A stretch of DNA of 64,000 bases from Catalinimonas alkaloidigena. GTDB taxonomy: Bacteria; Bacteroidota; Bacteroidia; Cytophagales; Cyclobacteriaceae. Below are positions 18,292-28,100 of this stretch, piece by piece. How positions within the stretch are numbered: the first letter of the stretch is position 1; every line of letters begins with the position of its first letter. The stretch is from NCBI RefSeq assembly GCF_029504655.1, contig NZ_JAQFIL010000001.1, positions 2,051,001-2,115,000 of the forward strand. Direction: 5' to 3'. The notes under the pieces are model-generated. The model did not search any database, was not told the origin of the DNA, and saw only the letters and a program-made list of their open reading frames with translations. Both the position numbers and the translations under genes were made by a program.

Positions 18292-21200
18292 ATGAAGCTT
18301 AAGAATTTTTATTTACTACTTATTTTCCTCGCAATTCATTCAACTGCCTTCTCTCAGCAGCAGGAACCAGATAAAAAACCTAACATTATATTTATTCTCA
18401 CCGATGACCAGCGCTGGGACGCTCTGGGCTATGCCGGTAACGAACTGGCAAGTACACATGCTATGGACCAGTTGGCCAAAGAGGGTACTTACTTCAAAAA
18501 CGCCATGGTGACTACTCCGATTTGTGCTGCCAGCCGAGCGACTTTGCTGACGGGATTGTACGAGCGTGCCCACGGCTATAATTTTCAGACCAGTACTCTA
18601 AAAGATGAATTCATGCAGCTGTCTTACCCCAAAATCTTGCGTAAGGCAGGTTACTACACCGGCTTTTATGGAAAGCTGGGCGTACGGACTGATTTGGAAG
18701 ATGAGTTATTTGATACCTATGAAAGTTATGACAGAGATGTCGCTTACAAAGACAGGCGAGGCTACTATTACAAAACGCTTGGTACTGATACCGTACATCT
18801 GACCCGTTATACCGGACAACAAGCACTGGACTTTATTGAAAACGCCCCTGATCAGCCTTTTTCACTGAGCCTTAGCTTTAGCGCTCCTCATGCCCACGAC
18901 CCGGCTGAAGATCAATATTTCTGGCAGGAAGAAGTGGATGACTTACTAGCAAGGACTACTATACCCCAACCTGCACTCGGTGAGGATCAGTATTTTGAAA
19001 AACTTCCTCAGGAAGTAAGAGAAGGTTTTAACCGCACAAGATGGTACTGGCGCTATGATACCCCTGAAAAATACCAACACAGTGTCAAGGGGTATTACCG
19101 CATGATTGCGGGTGTTGATCTGGAAGTAGCTAAAATCCGTGAAAAGCTGGAAGAAAAAGGGATTGCGGATAATACAATTATTATTTTGATGGGTGATAAC
19201 GGTTATTTCCTGGGTGAGCGCCAACTAGCCGGCAAGTGGCTCATGTATGACAATTCTGTCCGGGTTCCCCTCATCATCTATGATCCACGTAACAAACTAC
19301 ATCAGGAAACTGAAGAGATGGCAATGAATGTGGATGTGCCCGCCACTATACTGGATGCGGCCGGAGTAGATGTTCCTGATTCCTGGCAGGGAAAGACGCT
19401 CTTACCCTTGGTGAATGGCGAAGCCCAAAGTCTCGGAAGAGATACCGCGCTCATTGAGCATTTGTGGGAGTTTGATAACATTCCCCCCAGTGAAGGGGTG
19501 AGGACATCCGGTTGGAAGTACTTCAGGTATGTGAATGACCAATCTATTGAGGAGCTGTATGACCTCCGTAATGACCCACAGGAAACAAAAAATCTTGCCG
19601 GAGAGAGAAAGCATCAGGATGTATTAGAAAAGCTGCGGGCTCAGTGCGATGCGTTGATCAATGAGTACCGGGATCCCACAATGGGCAAACCTGATGGGCT
19701 TACGGTAGAATTCATACGACAGCCTGAAGCGGTGGCTGTCATTGATCAGCACCCTGAATACCAATGGCAAGTGCCCGATGGGGCGGTAAAACAGTTAGGC
19801 TATCAGCTTCTGGTAGCTTCTTCTGAACAAAACATTAAAGACAATATAGGAGATATCTGGGATAGCGGTCAGGTAAGATCAAGCAAGTCATTTGATATAG
19901 AACATGGCGGAAAGCCCCTGGAAGCAGGAAAGACCTATTACTGGAAAGTCAGAATCTGGAGTGAGTTTAACCGTCTGGGCGCCTATTCAGATCCACAGCC
20001 CTTTACGTATTCCGGCAATGAACAGTCCTGGATCTCCAGCCCGAATACTTTTCAGCTGGACCGCATCAAGCCGCAAAAGATTACTTCCCTGAGCGGTGGA
20101 GGGTATCTGCTGGATTTTGGCAAAGATGCCTTTGCTACACTGGAACTGGAATATGCTGCCAGGCAGGCAGAAACCCTGAGCATACGCCTGGGTGAAGAGC
20201 TTAAAAACGGAAGAATCAACACCGAACCACAAGGAAATATCAGGTATCAGGAGGCAAAGCTTGCCGTTGACCCTAAAAAACGACACTATCAAATTGAGCT
20301 GAAAGCTGATGAGAGAAATACTAAGCCGGGTGCGGTGGCTTTGCCCGACTCTTTTCCTGTACTTCTGCCTTTCAGATATGCTGAAATTCACGATGCCAGC
20401 ACCGAAATTGATGCTGAAGATGTGACCCAGCTGGCTTACCATACTTATTTTGAAGATGACCTGAGTCATTTTACGAGTTCTGATACGATCCTTAACCAGG
20501 TATGGGACCTGTGTAAATATTCTATCAAAGCGACATCTTTCGCCGGCTTGTACGTAGATGGCGATCGGGAACGTATTCCCTATGAGGCGGATGCCTACAT
20601 TAATCAATTGAGTCATTACGCGGTGGACCGGGAATATCCTATCGCTCGCCGAACCATTGAGTACTTCATGGAGCATCCTACCTGGCCTACTGAGTGGCAG
20701 TTGCATGTGGCCCTGATGTTTTATCAGGATTATATGTATACTGGCAATACCGAGCTGATAGAAAAATACTATGAGGAACTTAAACATAAGACCCTGATAG
20801 AATTAGCCCGGCCTGATGGATTGATCAGTTCGGAAAAAGCTACTCCTGAGTTTATGCAAAAGCTCGGTTTCAAAGATCCGGAAATAGAAATGCGGGATAT
20901 TGTAGACTGGCCACCGGCCCAGAAAGATACCGGATGGGAACTGGCAACTGAAGAGGGTGAAAGAGACGGCTTTGTCTTCATGCCTATCAATACGGTGATC
21001 AACAGCCTGTTTTACCAGAATATGCTGATCATGACGGAATTTGCTGCGTTGTTAGGAAAGACAGATGAAGCTTTGGAGTTTGAGCTCATGGCGTCAAAAG
21101 TCAAAAAGGCGGTAAACGAAAAGTTGTTTGACAAAGAAAAGGGAAGATATGTAGATGGCGAAGGTACCCCCCATGCATCGCTCCATGCCAATATGATGCC

Positions 21201-21807
21201 TCTGGCTTTCAATATGGTGCCTGAAGCGTACATACCTTCGGTAGTAGAATTTATCAAAAGCAGAGGTATGGCCTGTAGTGTATATGGCGCGCAATATCTG
21301 ATGGATGGACTTTATCATGCTGGTGCGGAAGACTATGCGCTGGAGCTGATGACTGCTACCCACGACCGCAGCTGGTGGAATATGATCGCTATTGGCTCTA
21401 CCATCACGCTGGAAGCCTGGGATATGAAGTACAAGCCCAATGCTGACTGGAACCATGCCTGGGGGGCGGTGCCCGGAAATATCATAGCCAGGAAAATGTG
21501 GGGCATTGAGCCCAAAACTCCCGGAGCGTCCATTGTGAGCATTCAGCCACAGCTCTCCAGCCTGATATCTTCTGAAATCGCAGTTCCTTTCCTGAATGGC
21601 GTGGTAAAGGCATCTTATCAAAAGCAAAACGCTCGTTTGCAGCGCTACGTGTTTGAGCTGCCTGCCAATGTCTCTGCTGAATTGATGCTGGATTATGCAC
21701 CGGATGATGCGATCACCTTAAATGGAGAACCGGTAGATACTTCTTTTGGAAGCATCAGATTATCACCGGGAGTCAATACGCTGGAGTTAAGGGTTAGCTC
21801 TTTTTAA
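18292..21807 (+). CDS. Sulfatase (S1) - alpha-L-rhamnosidase (GH78) fusion
   Basis: A 1171-residue secreted enzyme with signal peptide (ending TAFSQQQ). Residues about 30-460 form a type I sulfatase: metal-binding D38-D39 in LTDDQRW, formylglycine site C78 in CAASR (fits C-x-[AP]-x-R), and [11 protein letters not shown] short beta domain follows (about 465-580; [17 protein letters not shown]), as found before rhamnosidases. Then comes the GH78 (alpha/alpha)6 domain with likely general acid E760 in [12 protein letters not shown] and likely base E1041 in ITLEAWD, and a C-terminal beta domain. The two activities should remove sulfate and then rhamnose from the same oligosaccharide end. A similar S1/GH78 protein is known from the ulvan locus of Formosa agariphila (from memory). 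No frameshift is needed to join the halves. Confidence 0.9.
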   Translation: MKLKNFYLLLIFLAIHSTAFSQQQEPDKKPNIIFILTDDQRWDALGYAGNELASTHAMDQLAKEGTYFKNAMVTTPICAASRATLLTGLYERAHGYNFQTSTLKDEFMQLSYPKILRKAGYYTGFYGKLGVRTDLEDELFDTYESYDRDVAYKDRRGYYYKTLGTDTVHLTRYTGQQALDFIENAPDQPFSLSLSFSAPHAHDPAEDQYFWQEEVDDLLARTTIPQPALGEDQYFEKLPQEVREGFNRTRWYWRYDTPEKYQHSVKGYYRMIAGVDLEVAKIREKLEEKGIADNTIIILMGDNGYFLGERQLAGKWLMYDNSVRVPLIIYDPRNKLHQETEEMAMNVDVPATILDAAGVDVPDSWQGKTLLPLVNGEAQSLGRDTALIEHLWEFDNIPPSEGVRTSGWKYFRYVNDQSIEELYDLRNDPQETKNLAGERKHQDVLEKLRAQCDALINEYRDPTMGKPDGLTVEFIRQPEAVAVIDQHPEYQWQVPDGAVKQLGYQLLVASSEQNIKDNIGDIWDSGQVRSSKSFDIEHGGKPLEAGKTYYWKVRIWSEFNRLGAYSDPQPFTYSGNEQSWISSPNTFQLDRIKPQKITSLSGGGYLLDFGKDAFATLELEYAARQAETLSIRLGEELKNGRINTEPQGNIRYQEAKLAVDPKKRHYQIELKADERNTKPGAVALPDSFPVLLPFRYAEIHDASTEIDAEDVTQLAYHTYFEDDLSHFTSSDTILNQVWDLCKYSIKATSFAGLYVDGDRERIPYEADAYINQLSHYAVDREYPIARRTIEYFMEHPTWPTEWQLHVALMFYQDYMYTGNTELIEKYYEELKHKTLIELARPDGLISSEKATPEFMQKLGFKDPEIEMRDIVDWPPAQKDTGWELATEEGERDGFVFMPINTVINSLFYQNMLIMTEFAALLGKTDEALEFELMASKVKKAVNEKLFDKEKGRYVDGEGTPHASLHANMMPLAFNMVPEAYIPSVVEFIKSRGMACSVYGAQYLMDGLYHAGAEDYALELMTATHDRSWWNMIAIGSTITLEAWDMKYKPNADWNHAWGAVPGNIIARKMWGIEPKTPGASIVSIQPQLSSLISSEIAVPFLNGVVKASYQKQNARLQRYVFELPANVSAELMLDYAPDDAITLNGEPVDTSFGSIRLSPGVNTLELRVSSF

Positions 21808-21839
21808 AAGATTTTCTCAGGAAAGGTAATACTGTGGAA

Positions 21840-21896
21840 GCTGGTCGCCTTGATGTACGTATCTCATCGGCCCTTGCGACCAGCATTCGCTTTTAT
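21840..21896 (+). terminator. terminator-like hairpin between convergent genes
   Basis: Inverted repeat GCTGGTCGC (21840-21848) / GCGACCAGC (21876-21884) with an inner GATG/CATC pair, followed by TTCGCTTTTATTTT. It sits 32 bp after the sulfatase-rhamnosidase stop. The rest of the convergent spacer (21897-22196) holds nothing I recognise. Confidence 0.55.
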
Positions 21897-22196
21897 TTTC
21901 TCATGATGTCAGTAAAACAGCAGCCTTTACGATTGGGATGGAACATACTGGCTATGGCCCCCGGATGACCTTCAAAAAATACAGGAAAAAGGATTGAAAC
22001 TTTTGAGCACTAATGTATTGCTAATTTTAATCCTCCTGGATTCCTTGCAACAGCAATAAAGGTGTACATGCTTCAGCCTGCTTAGTGAATAATTAATGTT
22101 AGATATCAGAAGGCTTAAGTAAATACCCATCAGAGCTAACACAATTATACAGCCAGCATTTCACATCAAATTTTGGCCGTCCCTAACAAACCGTAA

Positions 22197-23717
22197 TCAA
22201 TTATTTTTTAAGGCGGAATTGGCAAGATTACGATTTTTGTCAAATTCCATCCTCAGCGTTTCAAGGACTTTCCGGTAAGCAGGGGCATCGGCTAAGTTCT
22301 GCTTTTCTTCCGGATCATTCTGATGATCATACAGTTCCTCATTATTAGGTTTAATCTGCTTGTCCCAGCGTGTATACTTCCATCTTTCCGTGGTGACAGC
22401 ACCGGCATTACCTCCGTAGCTTACCGTGTAGGCAGTTGTATCACTGGCTTCTGTAGTATGATCTCTTATGATTGGTAATAAACTGTTCCCCTGAAGAATA
22501 GCAGGCTTTTGCTCAGATAAATTGCACAAATCTGCCAGGCTAGGGTAAAGGTCAATCAGCTCTACAATGGACTCAGAGGTGCTGCCATAATTATCTTCAT
22601 ATCCCGGAGCGGAGATAATCATAGGCACACGTACACTTCCTTCCCACAAGCTCACTTTTGACCAGCATGCATGTTCACCCAGATTGTAACCGTGATCGGA
22701 GATAAAGACCACAATAGTTTCATCGCGAATTTCTAAACGATCCAGGGTGTTTAGCAGCCTGCCCACCTGTTCGTCCATAAAACGTACACTTGCCATATAA
22801 GCTCCTATGGTTTGTTTTTGTTGGCTTTCATTCATTCCCCATATTTTTTCATTCTGTCTTCTCAGGGCTCCTTCGGGCACATTGTCCGCAACTTTTGGTG
22901 ATGGTAGCTGCACCTCATCCTCCGGGTAATGTTCAAAGCAATACTCCGGTGCGATCAGGGGTACATGAGGACGGACCAGACCTACTGCCAGAAAGAATGG
23001 TGAGTCTGGCTTAAGCTTTTGCTTGTTGGTCCCGTTTTCGGCTGGTTTTGCGGCCCGGTTTTCCAGGATGGCGATGGCCTGACTGCTTGCCACATAATCA
23101 GTTTGTGTATGTTCCAGTCCGTTAGGAAGAATCATTCTGGCAAAATTAGAACCATAGTGAAGGTTATCGGGAGAGAGTAGTTCCAGCTTACCATCACTCA
23201 AAGTTTCTGGCCCCATCACATTATAAGCATAATCCCAGGAGTCAGGTTCGTCGCCTCCGGCATCACCACGTTCAATGCCTCCCGGAACACCCATATGAAA
23301 AATCTTGGATACTCTGGCGGTATAATAGCCATGCTCACGAAAGAATCCTGCAAGGGAAGGGTGGTCAGCCAGGTCGGGAGTTTCTACTTTATAACTGCCC
23401 GGCTGATCATTGTTACTAAGTACGCCATTGGTTTCCGGATAAAGGCCGCTCATCAAAGACGCTCTGGAAGGGCCACATACAGGATATTGGCAGTATGCTC
23501 TCTCAAAACGCACCCCTTCTCTGGCCAATCGGTCAAGGTTAGGCGTATGCTGATTGATGTTCATGTAGGGGCCGATACTAGTGTTTAAGTCATCCGATAT
23601 GATGAAAAGCACATTGGGAGATTGAGCATAGCTTTGCAGGGCAAATAGTAGTATGAGAAAAGTGGTACCTAGCCTGGAAACCTGGTTTTTTTGGAATAGA
23701 GTAGAATTTAAGCGCAT
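22197..23717 (-). CDS. Iduronate-2-sulfatase-like type I sulfatase
   Basis: About 506 residues from the ATG at 23717. This start gives a good signal peptide (TTFLILLFALQSYAQ); an upstream ATG at 23780 would put 21 extra residues before it. Hallmarks are NVLFIISDDLN (metal ligands), the formylglycine site C81 in CGPSRASLMSGLYP, HVPLIAPE, FISDHGYNLGEH and a C-terminal YDHQNDPEEKQNLA. The pattern matches the iduronate-2-sulfatase-like S1 group, common in loci for sulfated uronic-acid glycans. It is transcribed toward the sulfatase-rhamnosidase gene. It is probably periplasmic and removes sulfate from uronic acid or rhamnose residues; the exact substrate is not readable. Confidence 0.9.
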   Translation of the reverse strand: MRLNSTLFQKNQVSRLGTTFLILLFALQSYAQSPNVLFIISDDLNTSIGPYMNINQHTPNLDRLAREGVRFERAYCQYPVCGPSRASLMSGLYPETNGVLSNNDQPGSYKVETPDLADHPSLAGFFREHGYYTARVSKIFHMGVPGGIERGDAGGDEPDSWDYAYNVMGPETLSDGKLELLSPDNLHYGSNFARMILPNGLEHTQTDYVASSQAIAILENRAAKPAENGTNKQKLKPDSPFFLAVGLVRPHVPLIAPEYCFEHYPEDEVQLPSPKVADNVPEGALRRQNEKIWGMNESQQKQTIGAYMASVRFMDEQVGRLLNTLDRLEIRDETIVVFISDHGYNLGEHACWSKVSLWEGSVRVPMIISAPGYEDNYGSTSESIVELIDLYPSLADLCNLSEQKPAILQGNSLLPIIRDHTTEASDTTAYTVSYGGNAGAVTTERWKYTRWDKQIKPNNEELYDHQNDPEEKQNLADAPAYRKVLETLRMEFDKNRNLANSALKNN

Positions 23718-23998
23718 TGTCAAGCTTGTAGTTAAAAGGTGTTTGCGCAGAAAAGTATCTGAAAATGATCTTTTTTCCAAAGCTTGACCTCAACCTTTAC
23801 TTCATGCATACCATTTTCAAAACCTAGGATATCACATTGCTTGGTGTAGAAAATAAATATTTGCTTTAGAAGTGTCCTTCAAGCAACCCTCACCCCAGAT
23901 AGTGCTGTATTGATCATACTGTTGCTTAATATTTTTTGACCATCAATTTCCGGCACAAATTCATCCGACATATAATCTTTTATCAAACTGTTACAACC

Positions 23999-24859
23999 AT
24001 GAGAACTCAAATGAAACTACTCAATTTCCTTCTTTTTTTATCTTTGCTATTTCTGTTCACACTGTGCAAGGATGAGGATAGAGACGATCCCACACCTGAT
24101 GCATCCGGAGAGGTCAATCTGGGGTCAGCCCCTTCTCTGGGAGAATTTCTGATAGATGGAAATGGAAATACCCTGTATTATTTTACCAGGGATGTCAGTG
24201 GAGAAAGTGCCTGCGCAGGAGGTTGTGTTGATGCCTGGCCCATCTACTATTCAGAAAATCTGGAAGTAGGCTCCGGCCTGGACCAAGCTGACTTCGGTAC
24301 TATCAGCAGGTCGGACGGAAGTATGCAAACCACTTATAACGGATGGCCGCTTTATTATTACTCTCCTACTGCCGACGGAAACCTGGAAGCTGCCGGGGAA
24401 ACCAGTGGCGAAGGGCGCAATAATGTGTGGTTTGTGGTAAAGCCTGACTACTCTCTGATGCTGGCCAATGCGCAACTGGTGGGGCATGACGGAATAAACT
24501 ACAACAGTGCGTATGCTGAGGGTGATGAAGTGACTCAATATTTTACCGATGCAGAGGGGCGCACACTTTACATATTTGTCAACGACACACGTAATACCAA
24601 TAATTTCACCAATGAAGACTTTAGTAATGATCCAGTATGGCCTATTTTCTATGTGGATATTGAAGCGCTTCCCAGTACCTTAGATGAGGCTGATTTTGGT
24701 GTGATTTCGGTTTTTGGTCGTGATCAGCTTACCTACCGAGGATGGCCACTCTATTACTTTGGTCAGGATGCAGAAAGAGGAGAAAACAAAGGCGTAAGTT
24801 TTCCCCGGCCCGGAATCTGGCCTATTGCTAATCTGGACACTCCTGAAGCTGAAGAGTGA
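23999..24859 (+). CDS. secreted protein with two Yx(F/W/Y)xxD-type repeats (COG4315-like)
   Basis: About 286 residues from the ATG at 23999, chosen because the hydrophobic signal (LLNFLLFLSLLFLFTLC) then lies at the N-terminus. A farther upstream frame opens at 23936. The mature protein has a short acidic linker and then duplicated modules: NTLYYFTRDVSGESACAGGC with VDAWPIYY, TYNGWPLYYY, and later RTLYIFVNDT with VWPIFY, TYRGWPLYYF. This is the 'predicted lipoprotein with Yx(FWY)xxD motif' family, of unknown function. The Cys after the hydrophobic stretch gives only a poor lipobox. A terminator hairpin follows. Confidence 0.75.
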   Translation: MRTQMKLLNFLLFLSLLFLFTLCKDEDRDDPTPDASGEVNLGSAPSLGEFLIDGNGNTLYYFTRDVSGESACAGGCVDAWPIYYSENLEVGSGLDQADFGTISRSDGSMQTTYNGWPLYYYSPTADGNLEAAGETSGEGRNNVWFVVKPDYSLMLANAQLVGHDGINYNSAYAEGDEVTQYFTDAEGRTLYIFVNDTRNTNNFTNEDFSNDPVWPIFYVDIEALPSTLDEADFGVISVFGRDQLTYRGWPLYYFGQDAERGENKGVSFPRPGIWPIANLDTPEAEE

Positions 24860-24920
24860 TCACAGGACGAACTTATAAAATAGACCAGGCAATATCTGAT
24901 CAATAAATTTGTCATAAAAG

Positions 24921-24965
24921 GTCTGTAGCCCTTAAACCTGTTCCGGACTACAGACTTTCTTTTCT
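24921..24965 (+). terminator. rho-independent terminator
   Basis: Stem GTCTGTAG (24921-24928) / CTACAGAC (24948-24955) with a CC/GG extension into the loop, followed by TTTCTTTTCTTATTTT. It ends the secreted-protein gene that finishes at 24859. Confidence 0.75.
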
Positions 24966-25143
24966 TATTTTGACTTATCAGACACAGCCAAAGGGAGTAC
25001 GGGATAAGCAGTGATCAAAGTAAATTTTTAACGATTAGAAAAAAAACGATATTTCTGCAAAGCCGTTCCTCCTGGATCATAAGTCAATGAATTTGGATAG
25101 TAATTATAAAATTAAAGACTCCTAAATAGAGCTCAGCCTTTGC

Positions 25144-28100
25144 TTAGTAGTCCAGCACTATTCTTAGGGTTTGTACTGCATCAGGGCTTACTATTTTTAA
25201 ATAGTAAATTCCTTTCGGATATGTACTCAGGTCTATTTGTTCTGTATTGAACCTATTTATAGGTTGCCGAAGGAGAAGAATTCCCCTGGCATTAAACACT
25301 CTCCACTCCGCCTGACTGACATCATTTTCATGAACGATATTAATGATCCCCTGCGATGGAATGGGGTACACACTGACTTTCAGATGATGCTCTGCTGAAG
25401 GTAAGCTGTTGCTTTCTTTTACTTCAAAAGCGATGGAATAAGGCTGGCCCTGCTTGTCTGAAGAATATGGGGTAGCAGTAAGTGAATAACTGCCTTCCTG
25501 CCATTCTATTCCATCATAACTTCTTGAACCATCGGCTTTTCCTGTATCACCAAATAGCGCGTAAGGATATTTTCTCTCCACACTTGAATGCGTTAAAGCA
25601 CCCGATAGCTCAAAATTGACTTGCTCTATATGTTGCGGTTCAGTATCCGCTCTGATGGTCAGCAGGTGATTATTGTAAGTCGATAAGTCAAGAACCTGAC
25701 CATCTTTAAGTTCACAAATTTCCTGATCCAGGCTGGCGTCAATGAGGGTAAAGCGAGTGATAGAGAATTCCGGGCTGAGGGTAAAGCTTAGGCAAAATGT
25801 AGGCCCGGCAAAACCTTTTTGATAGGGTGTTATCGCAATAGTATACTGGCCAGCAGCCCAGTTTTTTCCTCGGTAATTACCTGCTGGACTATCCCCGAAG
25901 AGCGCGTAAGGAAGCTGCTTCTCTGTTTGCAAATGGCTGAGCGGACCTTGTAATTGCATCAATACAGAATCAACCTTTTGAGGAAGCGTATTGGCTCGTA
26001 CACTAAGGAAAGCAGCGCTTATGTCAGTAAAGGAAATCATATCATCAGGTTGTAGCTCCTGCAGGTCACGATCGTTTTTTGAATCTAGCAATGTAAGACT
26101 TTTGAGCTGAGGAAGCGGAATACCCTCACCTTCAATTTTGACGATCCAGAAGTCAAAGAAGCCTTTGGTATTTTCACTTTTGTCGCCTGACATATCAGAT
26201 CTGGAACTACCCGCCAATAGATAATTACCGTGTAGCGTACGAATCACACCCCATAGATAGTCATCGTCACTTCCTCCCAGGGTTTTGTCCCATATTTTAT
26301 TTCCCTGAACATCAACTTTGACCAGCCAGTAATCTCTGCCCCCTCTGCTGTCCTCACTTTTGTCGCCGGAAGCGGCCGAAATGGAATAGCCTCCCAGCAC
26401 AAAACTTCCATCCGGAGCAGGAATAGCACTCAGCAGCTCGTCCAGGGCATTTCCACCCAGGGTTTTATCCCAAAGAATATTTCCCTCCTCATTGATTTTG
26501 ACCAGCCAATAATCACTCCCTCCTTTGCTGTTTTCACTTTTGTCTCCTGAGATGTCAGATGAAGAATTACCAGCCAGCAGGTATTCTCCCTGCCGATATG
26601 AATTGACAATCTCCAGCAGGTTTTCATGTCCACTTCCACCCAGGGTTTTATCCCAGATTTTATTCCCATGAGCGTCTATTTTGACCAGCCAGAAATCACT
26701 CAAACCGTTGCTATCCTCACTTTTGTCTCCTGAAGCATCAGAAATTGATTGACCGCCCAACAGATAGCTACCCTTGGCGGTAGGAACTATGCTCCACAGA
26801 TATTCTTCATCGTTTCCTCCGAAGGTTTTGTCCCATATTTTGTTGCCATGCAAGTCTACCTTAACAATCCAGTAGTCCCAAATTCCTCTGCTGTTCTCAC
26901 TTTTATCGCCTGAAGAATTGGAGGCTGACTGTCCGGCCAATACATATCCCGTCTTATCAGGCGAAACGCAGATATGGCGAAGCTCATCATCGCTACTACC
27001 TCCCAGTGTTTTGTCCCACTGCTTATTACCCTCTTTATCCACTTTGACGATCCAGTAGTCAACGCCACCCTTACTGTTCTCACTTTTATCTTCTGAAGCA
27101 GGGCCATCAGACGTTCCTGCCAGCAAATACCCACCATCAGTAGTGGCAATGGTTTGGTAAAGGCCATCTGACCCACTGCTACTGAAACTCTTATCCCATA
27201 ATTTATTGCCATTGGCATCTGTCTTTATGAGCCAGAAACCTTGCTTATCAGTACTTTTATCGCCTGAAACCGGTGAGTCAGAGGTGCCGGTAAGTAAGTA
27301 TCCGCCATCAGCGGTAGCGATGGCACTGGCAGGTGTTTCAAAGCCGCTTCCCCCCAGTGTTTTCTCCCAGACAAGGGCAGGAGCAGACATACTGTTGGTA
27401 ATGCTGAATGCAAGTGCGAGGGTGTTGTATGGCTCTCCCCCATAATAGGAAGTCACGGTTATGGAATAATCCCCTGTAGGAAATATCTGACCGTAATAAT
27501 CATACTGATTATCGCCAAACAAAACATAAGGAAATTTTTTCTCGCTTTGCACATGCTGTAAGGGGCCATGTAGCTTCATCACTACGGAATCCAGCTGACC
27601 GGATATATGGGCCTGTATGCTGAATTTTGCGCTGCTGATATCGGTAATGTCAATCACATCTCCTTCTTTTAGTTCATCGATAAGCTGGTCAGTTTGAGCG
27701 TTGATTAGTGACAGGCTGGTGAGGATAGGAGGCGTCTCATCCAGTAGCCTAATCACACAGAAGTCTCCGTAAAATGGCTCCTGATCATAATCAATGTTAA
27801 AGCCACCTAAAATATATCCTTCATCAGATGCTTTGGTGAGGCTGCTCAGATATTCATAGATTTCACTACCCAATGATTTATCCCAGATCTTATTGCCATG
27901 GGTGTCTAGTTTGACCACCCAGAAGTCCGTGTTCCCTTTGTTTAGCCCGGTTTTGTCACCTGAAATGGAAGATTTTGAGGAGCCTCCCAGCAGATATTCA
28001 CCTTCAGGCGTGAGGAGCACATCCCTTAGTTGATCTGAGCTGTTTCCTCCCAGGGTTTTATCCCAGTTTGTTTGCCCGTTTTGATCAATGTGAACTAGCC

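Noticed and set aside
19987..20787. 266-codon minus-strand frame opposite the GH78 domain
   Set aside because: The plus strand carries a complete catalytic domain with conserved residues throughout. The minus frame has no family features.
24921..25143. TGAT-CAAA-GTAA near 25013 as a further Crp/Fnr operator
   Set aside because: It has a mismatch in a half site, is not upstream of any gene start (the flanking genes converge there) and is isolated from the stress genes.
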